Source: Geomonas oryzae (GTDB lineage Bacteria > Desulfobacterota > Desulfuromonadia > Geobacterales > Geobacteraceae). Taken from it: a DNA stretch of 64,000 nucleotides. The DNA is taken from NCBI RefSeq assembly GCF_004117875.1, contig NZ_RAHW01000003.1:496001-560000 (forward strand). Reading direction: 5' to 3'. The notes below the pieces were generated by a model. That model ran no database searches, was not told the origin of the DNA, and saw only the letters and a list, made by a program, of their open reading frames with translations. The number at the start of each line of letters is the position of its first letter. The first letter of the stretch is position 1. The translations under genes were made by a program, and so were the position numbers. This document shows, one piece after another, positions 33,885-43,714 of this stretch.

Positions 33885-35987
33885 TCACCCCGCCTCTTCC
33901 GCGGTCTTCATGATGGCGGGGACGTCGAGGATGAGCGCGACGGAGCCGTCGCCCAGGATGGTCGCCCCGGACATACCCTCCACCTGCTGGTACATCCGCC
34001 CGAGCGACTTGATCACCGTCTGGTGCTCTCCGATCACCCAGTCGACGACCAGGCCGACCCTTCGCCCCTCCAACTGGCAAATGACCACCTGCTGTATCGA
34101 AGGAGCCTCTCCGCCGATGCGGAACATCTTCCGCAGCGGCACGTAGGGGACAATCTGTTCACGCACGAGCAGTATGTCCCTTCCGTGGCTCTGTTCCATC
34201 TCCTTCTCGGTAAGGAGGATGCACTCGTCCACCATGGCAAGCGGCATGACGAAGCGGTCCTTGCCGATCTGCACCAGGAGACTCTCGATGATGGCCAGGG
34301 TGAGCGGGATCTTCAGCGTGATCGAGGTGCCGCGTCCGGCTTCGCTCTTCACGTCGATGCTGCCGCGCAGCCCTTCGATCGCCTGTTTCACCACGTCCAT
34401 GCCGACGCCACGGCCGGAGACGCTGGTGATCTTGCTCGCCGTCGAGAAACCGGGAGCGAAGATGAGCTGCCAGATCTCCCGGTCCGACATCTCCGCGTTG
34501 GCCGGGATGATCCTGCGCTCCACCGCCTTCGCCCTGATCGCGTCGACGTTCAGTCCGGCGCCGTCATCGCGGATGGTGATGAGCACGCTGTCGCCGGAAT
34601 GGACCGCGGAGAGATGGATGTTGCCGGTCTTTGGCTTCCCCTTCGCCTCCCGCTCGGCCGGGGTCTCCACGCCGTGGTCGATGCTGTTGCGGATGATGTG
34701 CACCAGGGGATCGTTCAGCTTCTCGATCACCGTCTTGTCCAGCTCGGTGTCGGCCCCCTCGGTGGTCATCTCGATCGCCTTGCCGAGTTCGCCGGAGAGA
34801 TCGCGCACCAGACGTTTGAACTTCGAGAAGGTGGCGCCGATGGGGAGCATCCTTATGTCGAGCGCGTTGTCCCTCAGGTCGTTGGTGAGCCGCTCCACCT
34901 CCTCGGCCACCGAGACGAGTTCCGCGTGCTTTTTGAGCTCCTGGGCCACCATGGAGAGCCGAGCCTGCACCGTGACCAGTTCGCCGACCAGGTTCACCAA
35001 AACGTCGAGCTTCTCCGCGCTCACCCGGATGCTCGAGGCGGCCTCCTGGGATTGCGCCTGTGACTGGCGTTCCTGGCGCACCTCTTTTACGTGCTGCTGC
35101 TCGATGAGGGCCGAGTTGATCGCGGCCGCGTCGACGAGCCCCGCCTCGAGCGCCAGCTCCCCGATCCGCTTTTGTCTCCCGAGCAGCTCGTCCATCTGCT
35201 CAGGCGTTAAGTCGCCGCGCTCGATGAGGATCTCGCCCAGCTTCTTGTACGTACCCTGTTCCCGCCTGGTGCCGTCGTCGATCACCGTTATGCTGAGCTC
35301 GCAGGAGTCCTCCACGAAGATGAAGACGTCCTCGATGGCGTTACGCCCCGCCGCGGTGGTGAGGATGATGTCCCAAAAGAGGTAGCAACGCTCCGGTTCC
35401 AGCCGGTCCAGGCTCGTCATGTTGCAGGTATGGGCCACGACGTTGCAGGGGCCGAGCTCCTGCAACTCGCGCAGCAGTGCAAGCGGGTTGCCGCCGGTTG
35501 TGAAGATCTCCGCTTCCGGCTTGAAACGGATCCGGTAGGTGATGAGCGCTTCCGGCGGGTCTTCCGCCGCATCCTCCTCGGCGGGGTCGGCGGCCTGGGT
35601 CTCGACCGGAGCGGGAACCATGGCCCGAAAGCGCGCAATCACCTCCTCGTTGAGCGCCGGATCGGCAGCAATGCCGTTTTCCGAGGCCTCCAGCATGGCG
35701 AGGATGCGGTCGCGCGCGGCGAGGCTCAGGTCGACGAGCTCCCTGCTCACCGCCAGCGCCCCGTTTCTGACCAGGTCGTAGACCGTCTCCACGTTGTGGG
35801 TGAAGGATGCGATGTCGTCGAAGCCGAACATGGCGCCCGATCCCTTGATGGTGTGCATGGTCCTGAAGACGCGGCCGACGATGGCCAGGTCCTCCGGGTT
35901 CTCTTCCATCTCCAGGAGAGCCTCTTCGAGATCGGCGAGAAGCTCCCTGGCCTCGTCCTTGAACGCCTGGGCAAAATCGTCGCTCAT
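33885..35987 (-). CDS. cheA: Chemotaxis histidine kinase CheA
   Basis: 700 aa. Hpt domain at 1-110 with phospho-acceptor His45 (MHTIKGSGAMFG); a regulatory/CheY-binding type segment at about 150-245; a helical linker with LGEILIERGDLTPEQMDELLG; dimerisation at about 315-375 (SAEKLDVLVNLVGELVTVQARL); HATPase at about 375-560 (VHIIRNSIDHGVE, GAGLN, GRGVGMDVVKQAIEGLRG); CheW-like domain at about 565-695. It overlaps the STAS gene by four bases (ATGA). The operon holds CheR, a receptor, a STAS protein and CheA but no cheW, cheY or cheB, so missing parts must come from elsewhere. Start MSDDFAQAF is chosen from that overlap. Confidence 0.95.
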   Translation of the reverse strand: MSDDFAQAFKDEARELLADLEEALLEMEENPEDLAIVGRVFRTMHTIKGSGAMFGFDDIASFTHNVETVYDLVRNGALAVSRELVDLSLAARDRILAMLEASENGIAADPALNEEVIARFRAMVPAPVETQAADPAEEDAAEDPPEALITYRIRFKPEAEIFTTGGNPLALLRELQELGPCNVVAHTCNMTSLDRLEPERCYLFWDIILTTAAGRNAIEDVFIFVEDSCELSITVIDDGTRREQGTYKKLGEILIERGDLTPEQMDELLGRQKRIGELALEAGLVDAAAINSALIEQQHVKEVRQERQSQAQSQEAASSIRVSAEKLDVLVNLVGELVTVQARLSMVAQELKKHAELVSVAEEVERLTNDLRDNALDIRMLPIGATFSKFKRLVRDLSGELGKAIEMTTEGADTELDKTVIEKLNDPLVHIIRNSIDHGVETPAEREAKGKPKTGNIHLSAVHSGDSVLITIRDDGAGLNVDAIRAKAVERRIIPANAEMSDREIWQLIFAPGFSTASKITSVSGRGVGMDVVKQAIEGLRGSIDVKSEAGRGTSITLKIPLTLAIIESLLVQIGKDRFVMPLAMVDECILLTEKEMEQSHGRDILLVREQIVPYVPLRKMFRIGGEAPSIQQVVICQLEGRRVGLVVDWVIGEHQTVIKSLGRMYQQVEGMSGATILGDGSVALILDVPAIMKTAEEAG

Positions 35988-36346
35988 CGGTTCACCCTCT
36001 CGTTCTGCTCGAGCCAAATGCAGGTCCCCGCTTCATCCACTACACACCCCTTGAGCCGGTACATCCCCGCGGTCCGCGCCACCTCGACCAGCGCCTCGCT
36101 CTCCTGTTTCATCTTAAAGCCCATGCCCCGCTCCACGGAGGTACGGTGGCAGCTGCATAAAAGCTGCAAGCCGGTGGCATCGATCTCGGTCACCCCCGCC
36201 AAGGAAAGCTCTACCTCGCGGCCGGGCACGAACGCCTCCAGGAAACGCTCCTTCAGTTCGGCCGCGTTCGCCACCGTCATCGCACCATGCACCGCTACCA
36301 GGGTGCGGTCCTTCTTCTTGGTGATTTTCACGAGCTTATCGCCCAT
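35984..36346 (-). CDS. STAS-domain protein
   Basis: 120 aa STAS (anti-sigma-factor-antagonist type) domain: VELSLAGVTEIDATGLQLLCSCHRTSVERG. At the site usually phosphorylated in SpoIIAA-like proteins it has Thr58 in DATG. The C-terminus has two cysteines (GCVVDEAGTCIW). GGGAGG precedes the ATG. It sits between the receptor and cheA and overlaps cheA, so it probably works with the chemosensory complex; STAS proteins occur in several non-flagellar che clusters. The partner kinase or phosphatase is not present here. Confidence 0.88.
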   Translation of the reverse strand: MGDKLVKITKKKDRTLVAVHGAMTVANAAELKERFLEAFVPGREVELSLAGVTEIDATGLQLLCSCHRTSVERGMGFKMKQESEALVEVARTAGMYRLKGCVVDEAGTCIWLEQNERVNR

Positions 36347-36418
36347 GCTCGCATCCTCCCTGACCGGCGGCTATTGCCGGGGAGCGGCGCCTCGCGGGCC
36401 GCTCCCCTTCCCCTTCGC

Positions 36419-39400
36419 TTAGAACCTCTCGAAGTCGCTGTCACCGTCCATGTCACTCATGATGAGGTCGTGCCCCATCGCCTTTTTGGTCTGCAGTCCG
36501 TTTTTCCTGATCCCCTTCACCTCCGCCTTTGATGCGGATTTCGTCAGAGGCTTCGGCGCCGCAGGCAGCTGGCGTGCCGCGCCGTCAACCCTGAAGAAGG
36601 CGATGGTCGATTGCAGCTGGGCGGACTGCGAGGAGAGCTCTTCGGCGGTGGAGGCCATCTCCTCGCTCGCCGAGGCGTTCTGCTGAATCACCTGGTCGAG
36701 CTGCTGGATCGCCTTGTTGATCTGCTGCGCGCCGGTGTCCTGCTCCTTGCTGGAGGCGTTGATCTCCTGCACGAGCTCTGCGGTCTTCTGGATGTCGGGT
36801 AGGATGGCGGAGAGCATCTCGCCCGCCCGCTCGGCCACCTCGACGCTGGAGACGGAGAGTTCCGAGATCTCGCCCGCCGCCACCTGGCTCCTTTCGGCGA
36901 GTTTTCTCACCTCGCTTGCCACCACGGCGAACCCCTTGCCGTGCTCCCCGGCGCGGGCCGCCTCGATGGCGGCGTTCAGGGCGAGCATGTTGGTCTGACG
37001 CGCGATCTCCTCGATGATGGAGATCTTGCCCGCGATGTCCTTCATCGCCTGCACCGTTTCGGAGACCGCCTTGCCACCTTCCTTCGCGTCCTCCGCCGAT
37101 TTCACCGCGATCTTCTCGGTCTGCTGTGCGTTGTCCGCGTTCTGCTTGATGTTGGCGCTCATCTCCTCCATGGAGGAGGAAGCCTCCTCGGCCGCGGCCG
37201 CCTGCTGCGAAGCACCTTCCGACATGGACTGCGCGTTCGCCGAGAGCTGCACGCTGCCGGAGGCGACGTTGTCCGCCGCCATCTTCACCTCGGTGACCAC
37301 CTCGGTGATCTTGCCGACCATGGCGGAGAGCGCGTGAATCAGCTCGTCCTGGGCGCTTCTCTCTTTTAGGCTCACCATGAGATTGCCGTTGGAAACCTCC
37401 TTCGCAGCGTCCGTGATCTTGTTGATCGCCTCGATCAGCACGTTCAGGTTGGTCTTGATCAGGTTGTACTGCCCCTTGTACTCCGTCACGATGGTCGGGG
37501 GCATGTCCCCCTTGGCGATGCGGTCCACGTAGTCTGCGGTCACCATCAGGGGATTCACGATGTTGGTCACCGTGTCGTTCACGCCGACCACGAGCTTGTT
37601 CCACCCGCCGACGAACAGGGATGCATCGGCACGCTTGTCGAGCTCGCCGTCGGCGGCCGCCCTGATAATAACGTCGGTCTGCTCCAAAAGTTCGTTCATC
37701 ATCTTCACGACAGCGTTCAGGTTGTCCTTGATGATGTTGTACTGCCCCTTGTACTCGGTCACGATGGCAGGCGGAATGACCCCCTTCGACACCTTGTCAA
37801 CGTAGTCCGCGGTCACCATCAGGGGATTCACGATGTTGGTCACCGTGTCGTTCACGCCTACCACGAGCTTGTTCCACCCACCGACGAACAGGGAGGCGTC
37901 GGCACGCTTGTCGAGCTCGCCGTCGGCGGCCGCCTTGATAATGACGTCGGTCTGCTCCAAAAGCTCGTTCATCATCTTCACGACGGCGTTCAGGTTGTCC
38001 TTGATGACGTTGTACTGCCCCTTGTACTCGGTCACGATGGCAGGCGGAATGACCCCTTTCGACACCTTGTCAACGTAGTCCGCGGTCACCATCAGGGGGT
38101 TCACGATGTTGGTGATGATGTTGTTGATCCCCTCGACCAGCTCCTTCCAGCCGCCGATGAAAAGCTCCGGGTTGGCGCGCTCGTCCAGCCTGCCGTCTGC
38201 CGCGGCGCGGGTCACCTTGTCCGCCTCGGTGAGGAGGTTGTTCATGATGTCGATGCAGTTGTTGAGGTTCAGCTTGATCTCGTTGAAGTCCCCGTTGTAG
38301 CTGTCCGTAATCCTCGGCGGGATGTCCCCCTTCGAGATGCGGTCCACATACTCGGCTGCCACGTTCAAAGGTCCGATCACCGCATCCAGGGTCTCATTGA
38401 CGCCGGAGACGATTTTTCTGAAATCTCCCTCGTGTCTTGATGCATCGGCGCGGGTGGCTAGTTTGCCCGCGACCGCCGCCTGCACGAGCATGTCGGTGTC
38501 GGCGATGAGGGCCTTAAGGTTCGTACGCACCTGCTCGATGGTCTCGTTGATGAAGGCCTTCTTGCCAGGGAACTTGTCAAGTTGCGCCTCGAAGTTGCCC
38601 CGACCGAACTCGGCGATGCAGGCCATCGCCTTCTTCTTCACCGCGATGTGGCCGCTGACCATGTTGTTGACCCCGGCCGCCATCTGCCGGTACACCCCCT
38701 GGTAGTTGGCGGCGGCGATCTGCACGTCGATGTCCCCAAGGTCGTGCTGCTGGGACATGTTGTTCATGTCCGCGATGAGGGCGTCAAGCGAGTCGATGCA
38801 GACGTTCAGGTTGTTCTTGATCTCGTTGAAGTCGCCGTTGTAGCTGTCGGTGATCCTTGGCGGGATGTCCCCCTTGGAGATGCGGTCCACGTACTCGGCC
38901 GCCACGTTCAGCGGACCGATCACCGCGTCGAGGGTGTCGTTCACCCCGGAGACGATCCTCCTGAAGTCCCCCTGGTGCTTGGTGGCGTCGGCGCGGGTGG
39001 CGAGTTTTCCGGCCACGGCCGCCTGGCTCAGCATGTCGGCATCGGATACGAGGGCGTTGATCGCCTCGATACAGACGTTCAGGTTGTTCTTGATCTCGTT
39101 GAAGTCGCCGTTGTAGCTGTCGGTGATCCTTGGCGGTATGTCCCCCTTGGAGATGCGGTCCACGTACTCGGCCGCCACGTTCAAAGGCCCGATCACCGCG
39201 TCAAGGGTGTCGTTCACGCCGGCCACGACCTTCTGGAAGTCGCCCTGGTGCCTGGAGGCGTCGGCGCGGGTAGCGAGCTTCCCGGCGATGGCCGCATCGG
39301 AGAGCATGTTCGTGTCGGCCACGAGGGCTTTGATCGACTCGACCATCTTCTGCATGGCGACCATAACGCTGTCGCCGTGCTTGCCCTTCAAGTCGATGGA

Positions 39401-40120
39401 TACGCTCATGTCCCCCACCGCCACGCGGTTGGCAACGTCCCCCACCTCCTTGGGATCGGCTCCGAGCTGCCTTTGCACGATTCTCGTGATAAAAAGTCCG
39501 AAGCCGACCGCGAGCGCGACACCGACCACGATGAGGATCAGCATGACCTTGGTGGCGGTGTTCGCCATTTCCGTGTTGCCGTCGGCGGTCAGCTTCGCCT
39601 GTTTCAGCTTCGCGTCCACCAGCTTGTCGATGCCTTCCTGCTCCATCCTGGAGAACTTGGCGCCGTCACCCTCCAGGAGAGCCCTCGCCTCCCCGTCCCT
39701 CCCCGCCTGCGCCAGGCGCACGATCTGGTCGATGATGGGGGCGTAGCCGTCGCGCGCCTGCTTGAACTCCTGATAAAGCTTGCGCCCCTCGTCGGTGAGT
39801 ATGGTCTTCTCGAATTCCCCGGCCGCCTTGTCCAGGTCGCCGCGCAGCGTCTTGATTCTCTCGACCTTGGCCTGCTCATCCTGCGGCGTCTTGGCGGTGA
39901 GGAGGTCCCTCAGGTTGACCCTGATGCGCTGGAAGGACGTGGAGACGTCCTGCAGTTGGGCTATGGGTATGGTGATTCTTTCGTACAGCTTTGCGTCGGC
40001 AGCCTCGATGCCGTGAATCTCCCTGATGCCGAAATACCCGACCAACCCGGCGATGACGGCGATGGTGATGAATCCCGCCATCAGTTTCGTACCCAGCTTC
40101 AAATCGTAGAACCACTTCAT
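36419..40120 (-). CDS. Methyl-accepting chemotaxis protein with a long poly-HAMP array
   Basis: 1233 aa. Transmembrane helix at about 13-32, a four-helix-bundle type ligand region at about 33-188, a second membrane helix at about 190-213, then a HAMP. Residues about 273-909 are seven tandem units of 91 residues (13 heptads each), three of one type ([17 protein letters not shown]), one diverged, three of another ([18 protein letters not shown]); each looks like a HAMP pair. The signalling domain follows with hairpin tip [31 protein letters not shown]. The last five residues are DFERF, which fits the CheR/CheB docking pentapeptide pattern (aromatic, two residues, aromatic), and a cheR gene lies upstream. 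Soluble reach of the array would put the ligand domain far from CheA. Confidence 0.93.
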   Translation of the reverse strand: MKWFYDLKLGTKLMAGFITIAVIAGLVGYFGIREIHGIEAADAKLYERITIPIAQLQDVSTSFQRIRVNLRDLLTAKTPQDEQAKVERIKTLRGDLDKAAGEFEKTILTDEGRKLYQEFKQARDGYAPIIDQIVRLAQAGRDGEARALLEGDGAKFSRMEQEGIDKLVDAKLKQAKLTADGNTEMANTATKVMLILIVVGVALAVGFGLFITRIVQRQLGADPKEVGDVANRVAVGDMSVSIDLKGKHGDSVMVAMQKMVESIKALVADTNMLSDAAIAGKLATRADASRHQGDFQKVVAGVNDTLDAVIGPLNVAAEYVDRISKGDIPPRITDSYNGDFNEIKNNLNVCIEAINALVSDADMLSQAAVAGKLATRADATKHQGDFRRIVSGVNDTLDAVIGPLNVAAEYVDRISKGDIPPRITDSYNGDFNEIKNNLNVCIDSLDALIADMNNMSQQHDLGDIDVQIAAANYQGVYRQMAAGVNNMVSGHIAVKKKAMACIAEFGRGNFEAQLDKFPGKKAFINETIEQVRTNLKALIADTDMLVQAAVAGKLATRADASRHEGDFRKIVSGVNETLDAVIGPLNVAAEYVDRISKGDIPPRITDSYNGDFNEIKLNLNNCIDIMNNLLTEADKVTRAAADGRLDERANPELFIGGWKELVEGINNIITNIVNPLMVTADYVDKVSKGVIPPAIVTEYKGQYNVIKDNLNAVVKMMNELLEQTDVIIKAAADGELDKRADASLFVGGWNKLVVGVNDTVTNIVNPLMVTADYVDKVSKGVIPPAIVTEYKGQYNIIKDNLNAVVKMMNELLEQTDVIIRAAADGELDKRADASLFVGGWNKLVVGVNDTVTNIVNPLMVTADYVDRIAKGDMPPTIVTEYKGQYNLIKTNLNVLIEAINKITDAAKEVSNGNLMVSLKERSAQDELIHALSAMVGKITEVVTEVKMAADNVASGSVQLSANAQSMSEGASQQAAAAEEASSSMEEMSANIKQNADNAQQTEKIAVKSAEDAKEGGKAVSETVQAMKDIAGKISIIEEIARQTNMLALNAAIEAARAGEHGKGFAVVASEVRKLAERSQVAAGEISELSVSSVEVAERAGEMLSAILPDIQKTAELVQEINASSKEQDTGAQQINKAIQQLDQVIQQNASASEEMASTAEELSSQSAQLQSTIAFFRVDGAARQLPAAPKPLTKSASKAEVKGIRKNGLQTKKAMGHDLIMSDMDGDSDFERF
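37394..39304. repeat. Intragenic 273-base tandem repeats
   Basis: Seven units of 273 bases (91 codons) within the receptor gene. Adjacent units 37533-37805 and 37806-38078 differ at only a few bases, and units around 38850 and 39123 are also nearly identical. Such identity implies recent duplication or gene conversion and a risk of copy-number change or misassembly. Confidence 0.85.
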
Positions 40121-40277
40121 GACTACCTCCTTGATTGTGCGTTATCATCCGACAAGACACCGCTATCTGAATCCATCGGCTCTAAATTGCAATAAACTCG
40201 GGCTGTTTCCCCAGTATGAGATGGGAGCGGCAACTGTAGGTCGCGGAACTCTTCTTCAGGGGGACGATCTTCAAGGC

Positions 40278-40886
40278 CTACCCTCCGATCTTTTTGAACA
40301 GCTGGGCGTCCGGGACCACCTGCTCGAACAGGTGGGACACCTCGGGAGGGAGCTTCTGGGTGTTTTCCGTGGCGAGGTAGCCGCCGGGTGCCAGGGCTTC
40401 GTGGAACATCCGGAAGACCTCGATGCGCTCGCGGTACTGGAAATGGAGCAGCACGTTCTTGCACACGACCAGACAGTAGTCGCCTCCGGGTGCTTTCAGC
40501 GATAGGAGGTCATGGTACTGGAAGTTCACCCGGTCGCGCAAAAGCGGCACGACCCGGTACCGGCCGGCCTCGTCTGCAGGTTCGAAGTACTTGTTGAACA
40601 GGCTGACCGGGGTGCGTTGCAGTTCTTCGTAGGGGTAGGTGGCGGCGGTGACGATGTCGCCGAAGTGGTTGGCGCTGTCGTAGTCGGTGGCGTCGATGCG
40701 CAGGTTCTTGAAGCCGAAGGAGTTCATCTTCTCGGCGAAGATCATGGCGACGGTGTAGGTCTCCTGCCCGAGCGCGCACCCCGCGTCCCAGATCTTGATC
40801 CGGCTCCGCCCGGAGGCGTAACGGATCATGTGGTCGGCGGCGTGCTCGAGGGTCGGCTGGTCCCGCATGAAGAAGGTGAAGGCCAT
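40278..40886 (-). CDS. cheR: CheR-type receptor methyltransferase (short form)
   Basis: 202 aa. SAM-binding motif IWDAGCALGQETYTVAM, acidic strand-2 end DATDYD, and VVCKNVLLHF with YRERIEVFRMFHEALAPGGYL, all CheR features. It lacks the roughly 80-residue N-terminal helical domain of enteric CheR, keeping only FFMRDQPTLEHAADHM, so it is a catalytic-domain form. It should methylate glutamates of the receptor encoded 157 bases downstream, whose C-terminus ends in a docking-like pentapeptide. No cheB is near. GGAG precedes the ATG. Confidence 0.85.
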   Translation of the reverse strand: MAFTFFMRDQPTLEHAADHMIRYASGRSRIKIWDAGCALGQETYTVAMIFAEKMNSFGFKNLRIDATDYDSANHFGDIVTAATYPYEELQRTPVSLFNKYFEPADEAGRYRVVPLLRDRVNFQYHDLLSLKAPGGDYCLVVCKNVLLHFQYRERIEVFRMFHEALAPGGYLATENTQKLPPEVSHLFEQVVPDAQLFKKIGG

Positions 40887-41106
40887 TTACGCTCCATATA
40901 AGAATACGCAACAACAGCTTCCGTAACTCCCATAAGGAGACCTATCGGTCCGGCGGGGTCACAACTGTATACGCCTATTGACCACAAAGACATTATTTTT
41001 TACCAATACAGCAAACGCCTTCGGACTTGACGTTTTTCAGCTTAAATTAATAGAGAGTACTGCCGAACAGTATCTGTGCTGACTCACACATCAAGACAGG
41101 AAGACT

Positions 41107-43044
41107 ATGGGAAACTCAGGACACCACGAGGAATTGCAACGGCTTTGCGCCGTGGTAGAGCGGGCGAAACGAGACTGGGAACAGACTTTCGACGCCGTCC
41201 CCGACCTCATCACCATCATCGGTGAGGACCACTGCATCAAGCGGGTGAACCACGCCACCAGCGATCTCCTCGGAGTACACCCGCGCGACCTGGTGGGGAA
41301 GAAGTGCTACGAGGTGATGCACGGCTCCGCCACGCTCCCACCCGGGTGCCCCGGGGCGCTGGCCATGGCATCGGGGACGGTGCAGCAGGCGGAGTTCGAA
41401 GAAAAATGGCTGGAGCGCACCTTCAGCGTGACCGCCTCCCCCATCCACGACGCCGCCGGGCGCGTCACCTCGTGCGTGCATGTGGCCCGCGACGTCACCG
41501 AAAGAAAGCAAAAAGAGGATGCCCTTACCGCGAGCGAGCGTTTCCTGCGCGCCATCACCGACAACATCCCCGGCATGGTCGGCTACTGGGACCGGGAGCT
41601 GCGCTGCCGTTTCGCCAACCAGGCGTACCTGCAGTGGTTCGGCAGGAGCTCGCAAGAGATTCTCGGGATGAGCATTCACGAGCTGCTGGGGAAGGAGCTT
41701 TACAAAAAGAACGAGCCCTACATGCTGCGCGCCCTCGCCGGGGAGGTGCAGCATTTCGAGAGGACGCTCACGAGAACCGACGGCAGCGTCGGCCACACCT
41801 GGGCGCACTACATCCCCGACGTGGTGGACGGAGCGACGCGCGGCTTCTTCGTCCTCGTCACCGACGTGACCGAGCTGAAGCTTGCCGAAGAGGCGAAGGC
41901 GGAACTGGAAGCGCGGCTGCAGCAGGCGCAGAAAATGGAATCGGTGGGGAGGCTCGCCGGCGGGGTGGCCCATGACTTCAACAACCAGCTCACCGTCATT
42001 ATGGCCTACGCCGACATGGGGCTTGAATCGCTCGATGCGTCACACCCGCTTTACCCCATGTTGCAGCAGATCGCCCGGGCGGCCGAGCGCTCCGCCGGCC
42101 TCACCCATCAGCTCCTCGCCTTCGCGCGCCAGCAGCCGGTCACGCCAACGGTGCTCGATTTGAACGAGACGGTGCGCGACATGATGAAGATGCTCAGAAG
42201 GCTCATCGGGGAGCACATCCACCTCACTTGGCGGGAGTCCGGGGAGCCGTGCCGCGTAAAGATGGACCCGACCCAGGCGGACCAGATCATAGCGAACCTC
42301 TGCATCAACGCGCGCGACGCCATCGCCGACTACGGCGAGATAAGGATCGAAACAGGGACCGAGACCGTCGGCGCGGGCAGAGGCGACCGGGAGATCCTTC
42401 CCGGCGAATACGTGTACCTCGCCGTGCGCGACAACGGCTGCGGCATGGACCAGGAAACGCTCAGGCAGATCTTCGAGCCGTTCTTCACCACGAAGGAGCT
42501 CGGCAAGGGGACCGGGCTCGGTCTCTCGACGGTGTACGGCATCACGCGGCAAAACGGCGGCTTCATCGAGGTCGAGAGCAGCGCCGGACGGGGAACGCGC
42601 TTCACCATCTACCTGCCGCGCTGCCGCGAGGAGGCGAAGGCCTCCCACGCCGCGGCCACCAGGCACGACGCGGGAGGGGCGGAGACCATCCTCCTCGTGG
42701 AGGACGAGCCGAGCATCCTCGGCATGGCGCGGGATCTGCTCGAGCGGAAGGGGTACCGGGTAATGGCGGCGCACTCCCCGGTAGAGGCCCTCGCCGCGGC
42801 GGGGGAGTGGGGAGGGGAGATTCAGCTTCTGCTGACCGACGTGATCATGAAGCAGATGAACGGGCGCGATCTCTACCGCGAGCTGGCGGCGCGGCGCCCC
42901 GGCATCAAGTGCCTTTACATGTCCGGTTACACCGCGGACGTCATCGGGCATCACGGCGTCATGGACGACGACGTCCGCTTCATCGGGAAGCCCTTCAAGG
43001 CGACCGAGCTCGCCCGCCGGGTGCGCGAGGCGCTCGACGCGTAA
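41107..43044 (+). CDS. Hybrid histidine kinase (PAS-PAS-kinase-receiver)
   Basis: 645 aa, no membrane segment. PAS at about 20-135 with conserved CYEVMHG and CPGALA, second PAS at about 145-260 (RAITDNIPGMVGYWDRELRCRFANQAYLQWFG), kinase with phospho-histidine in GGVAHDFNNQLTVI, HATPase with GTGLGLSTVYGITRQNGGF, and a C-terminal receiver (ILLVEDEPSILGMARD, LLLTDVIMKQMNG, FIGKPFK). CHEY-last hybrids of this type feed a separate Hpt or act by self-transfer. Three in-window relatives share the plan. Input signal unknown; no partner gene adjacent. AGGAAG precedes the ATG. Confidence 0.88.
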   Translation: MGNSGHHEELQRLCAVVERAKRDWEQTFDAVPDLITIIGEDHCIKRVNHATSDLLGVHPRDLVGKKCYEVMHGSATLPPGCPGALAMASGTVQQAEFEEKWLERTFSVTASPIHDAAGRVTSCVHVARDVTERKQKEDALTASERFLRAITDNIPGMVGYWDRELRCRFANQAYLQWFGRSSQEILGMSIHELLGKELYKKNEPYMLRALAGEVQHFERTLTRTDGSVGHTWAHYIPDVVDGATRGFFVLVTDVTELKLAEEAKAELEARLQQAQKMESVGRLAGGVAHDFNNQLTVIMAYADMGLESLDASHPLYPMLQQIARAAERSAGLTHQLLAFARQQPVTPTVLDLNETVRDMMKMLRRLIGEHIHLTWRESGEPCRVKMDPTQADQIIANLCINARDAIADYGEIRIETGTETVGAGRGDREILPGEYVYLAVRDNGCGMDQETLRQIFEPFFTTKELGKGTGLGLSTVYGITRQNGGFIEVESSAGRGTRFTIYLPRCREEAKASHAAATRHDAGGAETILLVEDEPSILGMARDLLERKGYRVMAAHSPVEALAAAGEWGGEIQLLLTDVIMKQMNGRDLYRELAARRPGIKCLYMSGYTADVIGHHGVMDDDVRFIGKPFKATELARRVREALDA

Positions 43045-43072
43045 AAAATGGGTCAGCCGGGCAGGCGGTGCA
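43045..43072. repeat. 28-base direct repeat, left copy
   Basis: AAAATGGGTCAGCC-GGGCAGGCGGTGCA, starting two bases after the stop codon of the hybrid kinase. An identical copy lies at 43436-43463. The pair encloses 363 bases made of repeat and insertion-sequence debris. Confidence 0.9.
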
Positions 43073-43126
43073 TTGCGGCAGGTGTCGCCGCGAAGCGGCG
43101 CAGGTGACCCCGCGATACCCTTTGCG

Positions 43127-43209
43127 AGGTTCATCAGGAAATTCCGGGGAGTCGATGCTGTTACTTCGCAGCAGAGAGCATGCCCTAACGTTCCCCCCTT
43201 TGCGAAGGG
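43127..43209. repeat. Dispersed repeat, copy B
   Basis: Second copy of the element at 18714-18797, from AGGTTCATCAGGAAATT to TTTGCGAAGGG, with a two-base gap and a few mismatches. Here the G/C-run inverted repeat that follows copy A has been replaced by insertion-sequence-like sequence from 43211. Confidence 0.75.
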
Positions 43210-43215
43210 TGTATA

Positions 43216-43258
43216 GACCGGGGACATGGGTTACAGGTGTGCGGAGACATGAGTTACA
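43216..43258. mobile_element. Solo terminal fragment of an insertion sequence (IS481-like)
   Basis: Two tandem words CGGGGACATGGGTTACA (43219-43235) and CGGAGACATGAGTTACA (43242-43258), 23 bases apart. Paired ends of this kind, TGTAACyCATGTCyCCG on the other strand, are typical of IS481-family tips. No transposase remains, so only an end is left. Confidence 0.45.
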
Positions 43259-43323
43259 CTTTTTGTATCTCCGAGCCGTCCTCAAGTCGTACATCACCGA
43301 GTTTGTGATGGCAATAGTCACAT

Positions 43324-43431
43324 CGTTCCTACGCTCCAGCGTGGGAACGAAAGCCCAGGACGCTCAAGCGTCCGCAGTACGAGACGCTGGAGCGTCTCCC
43401 GATTGCGTTCCAACGCTGGAGCGTAGGAACG
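43324..43431. repeat. 108-base palindromic element with 26-base terminal repeats
   Basis: The ends CGTTCCTACGCTCC... (43324-43349) and ...GGAGCGTAGGAACG (43406-43431) are inverted copies with one mismatch, and each end is itself palindromic. Two more palindromes, GACGCTCAAGCGTC and GAGACGCTGGAGCGTCTC, lie between. The layout is that of a miniature inverted-repeat element. No coding capacity. Confidence 0.7.
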
Positions 43432-43435
43432 ATCT

Positions 43436-43463
43436 AAAATGGGTCAGCCGGGCAGGCGGTGCA
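43436..43463. repeat. 28-base direct repeat, right copy
   Basis: Exact copy of 43045-43072. The remaining 190 bases to the terminator at 43653 show no gene or further repeat. Confidence 0.9.
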
Positions 43464-43652
43464 GCGTGCGCGATGACGGCCTAAGCTGTTGCTTGCTCTT
43501 GCTTGGTCCATTCAAGAGCAAATCCCCCTGAACGTAAGGGCTCACGTTTCTTCTTCCAGGGAGCACAAACCTTGCTCCCCCTGATTTTTCAAGTTCACGT
43601 GCCACGATTCCCGGACAGGTTGATCCAAAGCCCACCGTCCCCCGAATCAACT

Positions 43653-43690
43653 AAAAAAGCCCCGCCTCCACAAGGGAGACGGGGCTTTTT
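43653..43690. terminator. Terminator of the octaheme nitrite reductase gene
   Basis: AAAAAGCCCCG and CGGGGCTTTTT with an inner CTCC/GGAG pair; runs of A and T flank it, so it can work both ways. It lies 25 bases beyond the reductase stop codon. Confidence 0.88.
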
Positions 43691-43714
43691 CGTGTCCGAA
43701 CGAGCTGCCTTCGG

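Noticed and set aside
37394-39304. Regular repeats that could be mistaken for a CRISPR or satellite array
   Set aside because: The period is 273 bases in frame inside a receptor gene, with no spacer-like unique units.
43216-43258. Complete insertion sequence
   Set aside because: Only one end-like segment is present and no transposase frame occurs nearby.
43324-43431. Palindromic repeats as a CRISPR array
   Set aside because: Repeats are inverted with irregular spacing and no cas gene is in the window.
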